From positions 1,277,065 through 1,341,064 of the forward strand of contig NZ_WTUZ01000022.1 in assembly GCF_009882985.1 (NCBI RefSeq): a DNA stretch of 64,000 nucleotides. Reading direction: 5' to 3'. This DNA comes from Paenibacillus silvestris. Lineage in GTDB: Bacteria > Bacillota > Bacilli > Paenibacillales > NBRC-103111. The notes beneath the pieces are model-generated. The model ran no database searches. It saw only the letters and a list, made by a program, of their open reading frames with translations, and was not told the DNA's origin. Numbering within the stretch: the first letter of the stretch is position 1; every line of letters begins with the position of its first letter. A program made the position numbers and the translations under genes. This document shows, in pieces, positions 38,140-46,834 of the stretch.

Positions 38140-39348
38140 ATGACATTATTAACAAGACATCAGGGAGCTTTATTAGTACTCATGTTTAATCTTTTTCTAG
38201 TCTTTTCGGGAATTGGACTTGTTATCCCAATTATGCCTAAATTTATGGACAGTCTGGGCATCACGGGAGGAACGATCGGCCTGTTGATTGCTTCTTTTTC
38301 ACTGACGCAGCTGCTTTGCTCGCCATTAGCCGGACGTATGGCAGATTCCATAGGCAGGAAAAAAATGATTGTCTTCGGGATGATTGTGTTCGCGATCTCT
38401 GAGGCCATGTTTGGATTTGCCAGTTGGACTGGCCTGCTCTTTGCTTCGAGGATGCTCGGCGGCATCAGTGCAGCGATGATAATGCCGGCTGTTATGGCTT
38501 ACGCGGCAGATATTACGACAAAGGAAGAACGCGCGGCAGGGATGGGGTATATTACAGCAGCAATTACAACGGGCTTCATTATTGGACCGGGTATTGGCGG
38601 TTACATTGCTGAATTTGGTATCCGCGTTCCTTTTTATTCTGCAGCGGCTGCGGGGTTTTTCGCAGCATGTATCACCATGTTTGTCCTGAGAGAGTCGCTC
38701 CCTGCAAAAGAGAGTATACCGGATGCTCCATCTAGCACGGTTGAACGAAGAGGGCTTGTTTCACAATTAAGGTACGCCTACAGAGAGCCCTATTTTTTAA
38801 GTTTAGTCATCGTCTTTGTGATGTCCTTCGGACTCGCTAACTATGAAACGATCTATGGACTATTTGTAGATCGGAAATTCGGTTTCCAGCCAAAGGAGAT
38901 CGCTTTTATCATAACGTTCGGTTCTATAGCTGGCGCCGTAGTTCAAGTTACAGCCTTCAGCTGGATACTCAATCGTTTTGGGGAGCAACGCGTCATTTCC
39001 TTTTGTCTTTTCTTTGCAGGTTTGTTTATTCTGCTGACGCTTTTCGTTCACCAATTTTGGATGATTTTTGCTGTTACCTTTGTTGTATTTTTGGCAATCG
39101 ATATCTTACGGCCAGCAATCAGTACTCAATTGTCCATGGTAGCTAAGGATCAGCAAGGTTATGTAGCCGGATTGAACTCTGCCTTTACTAGTCTTGGCAA
39201 TATAGCTGGACCTATTGCAGCTGGCTTTTTATTAGACTTGGATGTCAATTATCCGTATACGCTGGCATGTTTGGTTTTGTTTGTTAGTTGTGTTTTATCG
39301 ATTAGAGCTAGAAGGCGCAGCTTGCAGGGTACACCTGCTTCTTCCTAG
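38140..39348 (+). CDS. MFS multidrug efflux transporter (NorA/Bmr-like)
   Basis: A 402-residue membrane protein with twelve hydrophobic segments. Motif A is seen as GRMADSIGRKK in the loop after helix 2, and the antiporter motif C as GFIIGPGIGGYIAEFG in helix 5, marking a drug/proton antiporter of the 12-helix type. A strong AGGAGG precedes the ATG. The gene follows a TetR regulator and carries the same operator, the usual arrangement of inducible efflux pumps. The exported compound cannot be read from sequence. A terminator follows at 39405. Confidence 0.91.
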   Translation: MTLLTRHQGALLVLMFNLFLVFSGIGLVIPIMPKFMDSLGITGGTIGLLIASFSLTQLLCSPLAGRMADSIGRKKMIVFGMIVFAISEAMFGFASWTGLLFASRMLGGISAAMIMPAVMAYAADITTKEERAAGMGYITAAITTGFIIGPGIGGYIAEFGIRVPFYSAAAAGFFAACITMFVLRESLPAKESIPDAPSSTVERRGLVSQLRYAYREPYFLSLVIVFVMSFGLANYETIYGLFVDRKFGFQPKEIAFIITFGSIAGAVVQVTAFSWILNRFGEQRVISFCLFFAGLFILLTLFVHQFWMIFAVTFVVFLAIDILRPAISTQLSMVAKDQQGYVAGLNSAFTSLGNIAGPIAAGFLLDLDVNYPYTLACLVLFVSCVLSIRARRRSLQGTPASS

Positions 39349-39404
39349 CCAGTCATTGGCTTGACCGCGACTAAGTGAAGTCGTTAAAGTTGCGAAATCA
39401 AGAT

Positions 39405-39437
39405 GGAGCAGTTTGCCTTAGGCAGCTGTTCCTTTTT
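39405..39437 (+). terminator. Rho-independent terminator
   Basis: GGAGCAG pairs with CTGTTCC (one G-T pair) with an inner TGCC/GGCA stem and five T residues after it. It ends the TetR-MFS unit. Confidence 0.8.
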
Positions 39438-39547
39438 GTTATCTTCATTCGCAAGTAGTTTAAATACAATAATTCCAATTGATTAACTGAGGTTTGTATT
39501 TTATGATACATATAACAAATTGAAAACGAGGAACATAATTCCAGAAA

Positions 39548-39565
39548 ATGTCCATTATCGGACAT
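39548..39565. promoter_or_regulatory. Palindrome before the second TetR gene
   Basis: ATGTCC and GGACAT are perfect arms around six bases, 45 bases before the regulator's start. A half site, ATGTCCGA, lies at 40271 just before the HpaB-like gene, so one regulator may bind both. Confidence 0.5.
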
Positions 39566-39610
39566 AATAGTGCAAAGTGTCAAGTAAACAAAGGTTAAGG
39601 GGAGATAAGC

Positions 39611-40210
39611 ATGCATGTTTTACGATCAGATCGACGCGTTCATAAAACAAAACATCATATTACAAGTGCCTTCTTGTCGCTTTGTGAAAAGAAGCCATTC
39701 GAAACCATTGTCGTCAGGGATATTACAGATGCTGCGGATATTAGCCGATCCACATTTTATACCCATTTCCAAGACAAATACGACCTGCTTGAACAAATCA
39801 TGAAAGATAAGCTTACCGAGTTAATGAACTTATATGAAAACAATAAGTCGCAAATATTGGGATATGTACCACATCATGAAGTCCCTGATCCTTACTTCCT
39901 GTTACTGTTCGTACATTTATCCGAGCAAGCTTCCATTTATCGTGTTCTGTTGTTTCATTTGCCAGATTCGCGATTTGGCGATCGCATGATCGAAGCTGTG
40001 CAGATCACAATAGGCCAACGAGTCGACAACAACCGAATGGATCAGAAGCAGCCGATTCCACTCGATATTTTGCTGGTAAGCATGTCGTCATGGATTGGTG
40101 GAATTGTCGTTAGCTGGTTGAAACAAGGGATGATTTACTCACCCAACTATATGGCCATTCAATTAAGCCGAATAGCTTCAATTGGCTTTTATCAGGCCAT
40201 GAGCCTTTAG
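39611..40210 (+). CDS. TetR/AcrR-family regulator, probably of the HpaB-like gene or sulfur operon
   Basis: A 199-residue protein. The DNA-binding domain is clear: ITSAFLSLCEKKPFETIVVR, DITDAADISRSTFYTHFQDK, YDLLEQI. The C-terminal part (VHLSEQASIYRVLLFH, WIGGIVVSWLKQGM) matches the TetR_C_7 type found in Bacillota regulators with this slightly degenerate N-terminus. AAGGGGAG precedes the ATG. It lies upstream of the HpaB-like oxygenase and the organosulfur operon, all in the same direction, and is the only regulator there, so it may control them. The effector is unknown. Confidence 0.86.
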   Translation: MHVLRSDRRVHKTKHHITSAFLSLCEKKPFETIVVRDITDAADISRSTFYTHFQDKYDLLEQIMKDKLTELMNLYENNKSQILGYVPHHEVPDPYFLLLFVHLSEQASIYRVLLFHLPDSRFGDRMIEAVQITIGQRVDNNRMDQKQPIPLDILLVSMSSWIGGIVVSWLKQGMIYSPNYMAIQLSRIASIGFYQAMSL

Positions 40211-40396
40211 GTGCACAATTGAACGAATTGTGTTTATTTTGCTGAAAAATAATGGTCAAAATAAGCTGAGATGTCCGAAAAGCTTCATTTCATACCTTTT
40301 TGTTTGTTGACCATGTTTCGTCGGATGGCTATGATTAACTCAATACCTGAGTTAATTCATCGGAATTATCGTGTTTCGGAAGGTGGGAGTGAAAGC

Positions 40397-41854
40397 TTGA
40401 GAGGCGAAAGGTTTATAAAGAGTTTGAACGATGGGCGAACGGTATGGCTGGATGGCAATAAAGTCACCCATCTCGACACACATCCAGCTTTTCGTGGAAC
40501 ATTAGGAACCATACGAAACCTATTTGATTCCCTTGACGATCCTCATCTTCGAGATCAGGTAGGCTATCGAATCAAGGGCAGGGAAGCTTATGCTCACAGT
40601 TCCTTCCTTGTTCCCCATACCCCGGAGCAGCTTGCAAAGAGAAGTCAATCCTTCGCCTTCTGGTCTAAGCAATGCAACGGCATGATGAGCCGGCTCTCCG
40701 ATTATGCCCGTTCTTTCATTACCGGATGGTATGCTGCGCGCCACGAGCTTGATCGATTGGAACCAGGTTTTGCACATAAAATAACGACTTACTATGAAAC
40801 GGCTAGAGATAACGATCTATTTCTGACGACAGCCATTATTGATCCCCAAATTGACAGGTCGAGCGGCTTGGACGATAACAGAATCGCATCCCGTTTTCTG
40901 CATGTGGTTAAGGAGACAAGTGAAGGGATCGTCGTTAGAGGAGCCAAGATGATCGCAACGGGTGCGCCATATACGCATGACTTTGTTATCTTCTCCTTTC
41001 TCAAACTGGAACAAGCTCATCGCGAGCATGCGCATGTGCTCATCGTGCCAGCGAATTCTGCAGGCCTTCATATCGTTTGCCGACAGTCGTATGCGAGCGA
41101 TAAAGCGCACGATTCTCCTCTCAGCGCTAGATATGACGAAATGGATGCCGTGTTGTTTTTCGATGATGTATTGATTCCATGGGAACGCGTACTGATGTAT
41201 GGCGATGCCCAGAAGGTTATGGCACTTAGGGCGAATACAACGGCAAATGCACTAGCTTTTCATCAAAATGTCGTACGTTATGTGGCCAAGCTAGAATTTA
41301 TTACTGGTGTCACGTTTGCTGTTGCAGAAGCGATTGGCGTAGGTGGTTTTCTCCACATTCAAGAAAAGCTTGGCGAGCTGCTAACGCAAATTGATACGAT
41401 CAAAGCGCTTGTCATTGCTTCCGAGACGCAAGCCAAATATGACGAGCACGGCGTTCTGGTACCAGAGCTGTCCTATATAAACACAGCAAGAAACATAGGG
41501 ACCAAGTTTTATCCGCGTGCCGTTGAAATTTTGCAACAGATTGGCGGTGGCGGGTTTGTTCAAGTTCCCTCCAGCATTGAAGATTTCTATGGCACCATAT
41601 CCGAGCTAATGAGCGAGTATTTCGAGGGAGCTACGGTTAGCGCAGAGAAAAAGGTGCAATTGTTCAAGCTCGCATGGGATTTAGTGGGGAGCCCGCTTGG
41701 TGCCAGGCATGAGCTGTATGAGAGATTTTACGCCGGGGACCCTGTACGCGGTTATGCCAATCAATATTTAAGTCACGATAAAGAAAGCTTGACCGCTCCG
41801 ATTTGGAAACTCATCAAAGAGTCAGCAAAGCGGGGAGCTGTGAATGGAAGTTAA
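40397..41854 (+). CDS. HpaB-like flavin-dependent aromatic hydroxylase, oxygenase component
   Basis: From the TTG at 40397 the protein has 485 residues and begins LRGERFIKSLNDGRTVWLDG, the characteristic head of 4-hydroxyphenylacetate 3-monooxygenase (HpaB) proteins. AAGGTGGGAG lies just upstream, while the longer in-frame start at 40271 adds 42 unrelated residues. HpaB enzymes use FADH2 from a separate reductase to hydroxylate phenols. The acyl-CoA-dehydrogenase-like fold is visible in TAIIDPQIDRS, FFDDVLIPWERV and the C-terminal QIGGGGFVQVPSS with the conserved glycine-rich turn. No reductase (HpaC) is present in the window. The sulfur operon downstream suggests the true substrate may be an aromatic sulfur compound, but this is inference. 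Confidence 0.83.
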   Translation: MRGERFIKSLNDGRTVWLDGNKVTHLDTHPAFRGTLGTIRNLFDSLDDPHLRDQVGYRIKGREAYAHSSFLVPHTPEQLAKRSQSFAFWSKQCNGMMSRLSDYARSFITGWYAARHELDRLEPGFAHKITTYYETARDNDLFLTTAIIDPQIDRSSGLDDNRIASRFLHVVKETSEGIVVRGAKMIATGAPYTHDFVIFSFLKLEQAHREHAHVLIVPANSAGLHIVCRQSYASDKAHDSPLSARYDEMDAVLFFDDVLIPWERVLMYGDAQKVMALRANTTANALAFHQNVVRYVAKLEFITGVTFAVAEAIGVGGFLHIQEKLGELLTQIDTIKALVIASETQAKYDEHGVLVPELSYINTARNIGTKFYPRAVEILQQIGGGGFVQVPSSIEDFYGTISELMSEYFEGATVSAEKKVQLFKLAWDLVGSPLGARHELYERFYAGDPVRGYANQYLSHDKESLTAPIWKLIKESAKRGAVNGS

Positions 41855-41884
41855 TTGTTCTTGATACCTGTCAACCGGACAACC

Positions 41885-41925
41885 GGAGACCTTCTGCCTT
41901 GTAGGGCGGCATAGGTCTCCTTTTT
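41885..41925 (+). terminator. Terminator or attenuator directly before ssuD
   Basis: GGAGACC (41885-41891) pairs with GGTCTCC (41914-41920) around an inner GCC/GGC hairpin and is followed by five T residues. Only 24 bases separate it from the ssuD start, too few for a full promoter after it, so it may allow regulated or partial read-through. Confidence 0.82.
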
Positions 41926-41949
41926 ATTTATAAGAAAGGATGGAAGGAT

Positions 41950-43107
41950 ATGGAAATTTTCTGGTTTATACCGACACATGGAGATGGACGCTATCTAGGC
42001 ACGGGAGAAGGAGCAAGGGAGGTAGATCTAGACTATGCTACCCAGATTGCCAAAGCGGCTGACACACTTGGATTCAGTGGCGTATTGCTGCCAACGGGAA
42101 GATCGTGCGAGGACGCCTGGGTAACAGCCTCTGCCTTAATTCCGGCTACCAAAAAGTTGAAATTTCTTATAGCACTGCGGCCAGGTCTCATGTCACCGAC
42201 GTTATCGGCGAGGATGGCAGCTACGTTCGACAGGTTATCCCAAGGAAGACTGCTCATTAATATCGTTACTGGAGGAGATACCTCCGAGGCAAGAGGCGAC
42301 GGACTTATGCTCGACCACGATACGCGTTATGAGCTGACGGATGAATATTTGACAGTCTGGAGACAGCTGATGCAGGGGAAGCAGATCGATTTCGATGGCG
42401 CTCATATCACGGTAGATAAGGCGAAAATTATGTATCCGCCGGTTCAAGCGCCTTATCCACCGCTTTACTTCGGGGGGTCCTCACCCATCGCCCAACAAAT
42501 CGCTGCGGATCATATTGATGTTTATTTAACATGGGGCGAAACACCTGCACAAGTCAAAGAAAAAATTGACACGGTTCGGGAACTCGCTGCCAAACGCGGA
42601 AGAAAGGTTCGATTCGGAATAAGGCTGCACGTCATCGTTCGTGAAACGGAAGATGAGGCTTGGGCTGCTGCAAACCGATTAATTTCGAACTTGGATGACG
42701 CAACGATTGCCAAAGCGCAGGCTTCCTTTGCCAAGATGGATTCCGTTGGGCAGCGCCGGATGTCAGAGCTGCATGGAGGAGATCGCAGCAAATTGGAGAT
42801 CAGCCCTAATCTCTGGGCAGGCGTCGGCCTCGTCAGAGGCGGGGCGGGGACAGCGCTCGTCGGCGATCCGGACACGGTTGCAGAGCGGATGCTGGAGTAC
42901 CATGAGATGGGCATTGAAACCTTCATTATGTCTGGCTATCCGCACTTGGAAGAAGCCTTCCGAGTCGAAGAACTGCTTTTCCCCAAGCTTCCGCTTAAGC
43001 ATAGGGAGGCACCCAAAGAGAAATATGCCTTCGTAAGTCCATTCGGTGAGATGGTAGCAAATGATATTTTGCCTAATACGGAAAATAGGTCGGTAGCCTC
43101 CTCTTGA
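41950..43107 (+). CDS. ssuD: FMNH2-dependent alkanesulfonate monooxygenase (SsuD)
   Basis: A 385-residue luciferase-like monooxygenase matching SsuD over its length: MEIFWFIPTHGDGRYLGTGE at the start, LLPTGRSCEDAWVTASALIP, FDRLSQGRLLINIVTGGD and YFGGSSPIAQQIAADHIDVY. The enzyme splits alkanesulfonates into aldehyde and sulfite using FMNH2 supplied by a separate reductase, feeding sulfur assimilation when sulfate is scarce. It is the first gene of a nine-gene operon that contains other organosulfur oxygenases and an importer. No SsuE-type flavin reductase is seen in the window. GAAAGGATGGAAGG precedes the ATG. Confidence 0.93.
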   Translation: MEIFWFIPTHGDGRYLGTGEGAREVDLDYATQIAKAADTLGFSGVLLPTGRSCEDAWVTASALIPATKKLKFLIALRPGLMSPTLSARMAATFDRLSQGRLLINIVTGGDTSEARGDGLMLDHDTRYELTDEYLTVWRQLMQGKQIDFDGAHITVDKAKIMYPPVQAPYPPLYFGGSSPIAQQIAADHIDVYLTWGETPAQVKEKIDTVRELAAKRGRKVRFGIRLHVIVRETEDEAWAAANRLISNLDDATIAKAQASFAKMDSVGQRRMSELHGGDRSKLEISPNLWAGVGLVRGGAGTALVGDPDTVAERMLEYHEMGIETFIMSGYPHLEEAFRVEELLFPKLPLKHREAPKEKYAFVSPFGEMVANDILPNTENRSVASS

Positions 43108-43150
43108 GAGCTTGAGGGTACTCTATCAAACGGAAATAAGGAGGAGGACA

Positions 43151-44434
43151 ATGGGAATACACGAAGGTGTTTGGGGCATCGGCCCATCGGACAACTACAC
43201 GAAACTGGCCGAGCGTTTCCGGCCGACCTTCCTACGAATTCGCGAAGGAGCCGTTCATCGGGAACTGAATCGTAAACTGCTTCACGAGGAGATCCACTGG
43301 CTAAGGGCATGCGGCTTCGGGACTATCCGTCTTTCGCAAGAGGATGGTGGACTCGGTGCTACGCTCCCCGAATTGTTTGGACTGCTGATTGAATTGTCGG
43401 AAGCAGATTCCAATGTGACGCAAGCGCTGCGGATTCACTTCGGTTTCGTCGAGAGAATATTAAATTTGCCGGATGGAGAACGCAGAGAACGATGGTTAAG
43501 GCGCATTGCAGAAGGGGAGATCGTCGGGAATGCCTTGACGGAGATTGGAGAGAACAAGGTGGGCAGTATCGCGACTACTTTGTCACAAGCGGAGGATCAG
43601 CTCCGTTTAAATGGCATTAAATTCTACTCCACAGGCACCATTTATGCGGATTGGATCGTAGTTAGCGCAACGGCTGGAGAAGACGACATCGTCTCAGCCA
43701 TCGTTCCAGCTGCGGCGGAAGGCGTCGACATCGTGGATGATTGGGCGGGCTTCGGGCAAACGCTGACTGGCAGCGGCACGACGAAGTTCGTCAATACACC
43801 GGTCGAGAGACAGGACGTATTCGCCAGAGAAACGTACACGAAGTACGGCACCGCGTTCGCCCAAATGGTTCATCTTGCAACGCTGGCAGGAATATCCAGA
43901 GCGGCAGCGAGAGACGTTGCGGCAGCAGTCGCCGAACGGCGGAGAACGTACTCGCATGCATCAGCCGACCGGGCAGGCGAAGATCCTCAAGTGCTTCAAG
44001 TGGTTGGACGCGTGCACAGTCAGGCATACGCTGCAGGGGCGATTGTACTGAAAGCAGCTGAGGCTGTGCAGCGCGCGTACGAAGCCAAGACGTCAGAGGA
44101 CGCCGAATACGTGGAATGGGCGAATGTGGAAGCGGAGGTGGAAGTGGCTCAAGCACAGACAATTGTTGCGAGGCTGACACTTGAGGCTACTGCTGCAATC
44201 TTTGATGCGCTTGGTGCTTCAGCGACTGCCAGGTCGAAGGGGCTTGACCGCTATTGGCGGAATGCTCGCACGATCACTTCACATAACCCCTTGATCTATA
44301 AAGAGCGAATTGTCGGCGATTACGCTGTTAACGGTACGCGCCCGCCATTCGCTTGGCAAACCGGAATAGACGCACGATCACATGCTGACCAGACGACTGG
44401 GGACAACGATGTTCGGCTGAAGCCGCCGTCTTAG
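43151..44434 (+). CDS. Acyl-CoA-dehydrogenase-fold monooxygenase (SfnB/DszC-like)
   Basis: The start at 43151 (427 residues) follows AAGGAGGAGG. The fold is that of acyl-CoA dehydrogenases: an N-terminal helical domain (FGTIRLSQEDGGLGATLPEL), a middle sheet with VGNALTEIGENKVGSI and KFYSTGTIYADWIVVSA, and a C-terminal helical domain ending with a DRYWRNARTITSHNPLIYKE segment. The HN-type ending is typical of SfnB/DszC flavin monooxygenases rather than true acyl-CoA dehydrogenases, which carry a catalytic glutamate. Such enzymes oxidise sulfur or sulfone compounds with reduced flavin. It is paralogous to the second half of the protein at 48228. It lies between ssuD and the importer. Substrate unknown. 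Confidence 0.86.
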   Translation: MGIHEGVWGIGPSDNYTKLAERFRPTFLRIREGAVHRELNRKLLHEEIHWLRACGFGTIRLSQEDGGLGATLPELFGLLIELSEADSNVTQALRIHFGFVERILNLPDGERRERWLRRIAEGEIVGNALTEIGENKVGSIATTLSQAEDQLRLNGIKFYSTGTIYADWIVVSATAGEDDIVSAIVPAAAEGVDIVDDWAGFGQTLTGSGTTKFVNTPVERQDVFARETYTKYGTAFAQMVHLATLAGISRAAARDVAAAVAERRRTYSHASADRAGEDPQVLQVVGRVHSQAYAAGAIVLKAAEAVQRAYEAKTSEDAEYVEWANVEAEVEVAQAQTIVARLTLEATAAIFDALGASATARSKGLDRYWRNARTITSHNPLIYKERIVGDYAVNGTRPPFAWQTGIDARSHADQTTGDNDVRLKPPS

Positions 44435-44481
44435 TCTCTTTTTTAACATACAAATCTCAGATTAAAGGAGTGGTAAAAAAG

Positions 44482-45369
44482 ATGAAAAAACCAACCATAC
44501 TCACCGCAATGCTCATTATCGCTGCCCTCACGTTCCTTCTTGCTGCTTGCTCGAAGACAGAAACGGCAAGCACGAATGCGGCTGCTCAGCCTGATACCAA
44601 AGCTGCTGCGACCGCTAATCCGGAAGATAAGGTGATTCATCATGTGATGAGTGACGCCGGGTTCAACGGAGAGATTGTGAAAATTCTGAAAGCTGAATTA
44701 GCGAAGGACGGTTATACGCTGGACTATGTTATCGTAAACGACATTATCCAACCCAACAAAATTGTTAACGATGGCCAAGCGGATACGAATTCATTTCAGC
44801 ATGAGGCGTATTTTGATCAATTTGTTAAGGATCAGGGTCTGAAGAATATCTCGCGAGCCTTCTACACAACCTTCACCCCATCAGGTTTGTACTCCAAGAA
44901 ATATAAATCTTTCAAAGAGGTTCCCGATGGTGCCCTCTTTGGTATTCCAGTCGATCCTGCCAACAACGGGCGCGCGCTATTCATGCTTCGCGATCTGGGG
45001 CTCCTGAAATTGAAGGACGGCGTGGATGTAATTCATGCAACGCTCAAAGATATTACGGATAATCCCCATAAGTACAAATTTAAAGAAGTAGACCAATTGA
45101 TGCTGCAGAGGACTCTTGATGATGTTGATGTCGGCTTCTTGTTTGCTGGAACTGCTGTTCAGATTGGTTATAAACCAAAACAGGATGCTTTGGCATTAGA
45201 GACAGGAAAAGACTTGCCTTATAAAGGAATAGTGGCTGTTAATAACAAGCTGCTAGGGACGCCTAAAGTCAAAGCGCTGCAGAAAGCTTATGAGAGCCAG
45301 GCTATCAAAGATTTTTATAAGGAGAAATACGGAGACGCCATTGAAACATTGGAAAGTTTGAATAAATAA
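44482..45369 (+). CDS. MetQ/NlpA-type ABC transporter substrate-binding lipoprotein
   Basis: A 295-residue lipoprotein with signal MKKPTILTAMLIIAALTFLL and lipobox LLAAC. The mature part shows the NlpA/MetQ family pattern: VIVNDIIQPNKIVNDGQADT, NSFQHEAYFDQF and IPVDPANNGRALFMLRDLGL, in which residues for binding a methionine-like ligand lie. The classical family binds methionine or its analogues. Its place in an organosulfur oxidation operon suggests the ligand may instead be another sulfur compound such as a sulfone or sulfonate amino acid. AAAGGAG precedes the ATG at 44482; a GTG 12 bases upstream is in frame but overlaps that site. The ATPase and permease follow. Confidence 0.92.
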   Translation: MKKPTILTAMLIIAALTFLLAACSKTETASTNAAAQPDTKAAATANPEDKVIHHVMSDAGFNGEIVKILKAELAKDGYTLDYVIVNDIIQPNKIVNDGQADTNSFQHEAYFDQFVKDQGLKNISRAFYTTFTPSGLYSKKYKSFKEVPDGALFGIPVDPANNGRALFMLRDLGLLKLKDGVDVIHATLKDITDNPHKYKFKEVDQLMLQRTLDDVDVGFLFAGTAVQIGYKPKQDALALETGKDLPYKGIVAVNNKLLGTPKVKALQKAYESQAIKDFYKEKYGDAIETLESLNK

Positions 45370-45387
45370 CGATGGGGAGGGCTTTCC

Positions 45388-46158
45388 ATGATCACTCTGC
45401 AAAATATTAGCAGAACGTTCACAACTGCCGGAGGACCGCTGCACGCGGTATCCTCCGCTTCGCTGCAAATAGAGCAAGGCGATATTTATGGCCTGATTGG
45501 GTTTAGTGGAGCGGGGAAATCAACTCTGCTGCGTACGATTAATCTGTTAGAACGGCCAGACGAAGGTCAAGTGATCGTCGACGGCGAGGAATTGACGAAG
45601 CTCACTTTGCGCGAGCTAAGAAAGAAACGACTTTCCATTGGCATGATTTTTCAGCATTTTAATTTGCTTAATAATTTAACTGTATATGACAATGTGAGCT
45701 TTCCGCTAGAAATTGCCAAAGTACCCAAGGCTCAGCGGCATAAGCGCATCGAGAGCTGCCTCGAAATGGTCGGCTTAACTGACAAGGCCAAAGCCTACCC
45801 AGCCAAGCTGAGCGGTGGACAGAAGCAGCGGGTCGCGATTGCCCGTGCGCTTGCCAACAACCCTAAAATTCTGCTGTGCGACGAGCCGACTTCTTCCGTC
45901 GATCCGCAGACGACAGGCAGTATTTTGGCTGCCCTGAAGGAAATTAACCGCAATCTAGGCATCACGATCGTTATCGTCACACATGAGATGAACGTCGTGA
46001 AAGCAATTTGCAATAAAGTCGCCGTCATGGAGCATGGGAAAATTGTTGAGAAATTTGATTTGAGTGAGAAAAATATTGTGCCGCAATCCAATATTGCCCA
46101 GTATTTGTTCAACAATGAGATCTCTTTGGAGAGAGAACTGGAGGCTAACTATGTTTGA
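45388..46158 (+). CDS. MetN-like ABC transporter ATPase lacking the C-terminal regulatory domain
   Basis: A 256-residue ATPase. Walker A is GFSGAGKST, the Q-loop is MIFQHFNLL, the signature LSGGQKQRVAIARAL and Walker B KILLCDEPTSSVD, with the H-loop in VIVTHEMNVV. MetN proteins usually have about 340 residues, with an ACT/NIL-type domain that shuts the pump when methionine accumulates. Here the gene stops after the ATPase core, so that feedback domain is absent. The stop overlaps the permease start by 8 bases, so the short form is the intended product rather than a frameshift. It energises import for the lipoprotein encoded upstream. Confidence 0.92.
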   Translation: MITLQNISRTFTTAGGPLHAVSSASLQIEQGDIYGLIGFSGAGKSTLLRTINLLERPDEGQVIVDGEELTKLTLRELRKKRLSIGMIFQHFNLLNNLTVYDNVSFPLEIAKVPKAQRHKRIESCLEMVGLTDKAKAYPAKLSGGQKQRVAIARALANNPKILLCDEPTSSVDPQTTGSILAALKEINRNLGITIVIVTHEMNVVKAICNKVAVMEHGKIVEKFDLSEKNIVPQSNIAQYLFNNEISLERELEANYV

Positions 46159-46816
46159 TAACATAGCCACTGCGTGGCCTGAACTGATACAGGCGCTGCT
46201 GGAAACGCTATACATGCTTATTTTGACGCTTCCAATTGCTGTTGCCATTGGTACTCCGCTTGGAACGATTTTGTTCCTGACAAGGCCCGATTCTTTTCTG
46301 AAATGGCCCAAGTTTTATCTCATTTTGAATGGATTCGTCAACCTGATTCGTTCGTTTCCTTTTCTCATTCTCATGATCGCTATCATTCCTTTTACCCGGC
46401 TTGTGGTTGGGACGGCGCTTGGCACAACAGCAGCCACCGTGCCGATGATCATTAATGCGGTACCCTATTTTGCGAGATTTATTGAGCAAATTCTTCTCGA
46501 CGTCAATCGCGGTGTAGTCGAAGCAGCTGAGTCCATGGGGGCGAACAAATTCCAGATCGTTTGGAAGGTGTTATACACCGAAGCTCGTTCCGGTATTGCC
46601 AATGCAGTCACCATTGTTACGGTGAGCTTCCTCTCCTATTCTACGGTAGCGGGGCTAGTCGGAGGCGGGGGTATCGGCGATTTTGCCATCAGATATGGCT
46701 ATTACCGTTATCAAACGGATGTAATGTTCGTTACGATTGTTATTATGGTGCTCTTCGTACAAGTTTTTCAATTCACAGGCAACTATATCGTGCGGAAGCT
46801 GGATAAGCGGTTGTAA
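46151..46816 (+). CDS. MetI-like ABC transporter permease
   Basis: A 221-residue membrane protein with five hydrophobic segments, the usual size and topology of MetI. The EAA-type loop is VNRGVVEAAESMGANKFQIV and the C-terminal core contains STVAGLVGGGGIGDFAIRYG, a MetI hallmark. The start ATG lies 8 bases inside the ATPase gene, so the two are probably translationally coupled. A longer frame beginning at 46064 would lie within the ATPase gene and adds no membrane segment. Together with the MetQ- and MetN-like proteins it forms a full importer. Confidence 0.93.
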   Translation: MFDNIATAWPELIQALLETLYMLILTLPIAVAIGTPLGTILFLTRPDSFLKWPKFYLILNGFVNLIRSFPFLILMIAIIPFTRLVVGTALGTTAATVPMIINAVPYFARFIEQILLDVNRGVVEAAESMGANKFQIVWKVLYTEARSGIANAVTIVTVSFLSYSTVAGLVGGGGIGDFAIRYGYYRYQTDVMFVTIVIMVLFVQVFQFTGNYIVRKLDKRL

Positions 46817-46834
46817 ATAAGGGGGGAAATCAGC

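Noticed and set aside
35775..39348. A full contractile-injection or toxin-antitoxin locus around the zincin-like gene
   Set aside because: Neighbouring genes are a glycosidase and a TetR-MFS pair; no sheath, tube, baseplate or immunity gene is present.
41855..41949. S-box or T-box riboswitch before ssuD
   Set aside because: The gap is only about 95 bases, and none of the conserved blocks of those RNAs could be found; only a simple terminator hairpin is visible.
45388..46158. Frameshift removing the end of the MetN-like protein
   Set aside because: The stop overlaps a well-formed permease start by 8 bases, and no regulatory-domain sequence appears in another frame.
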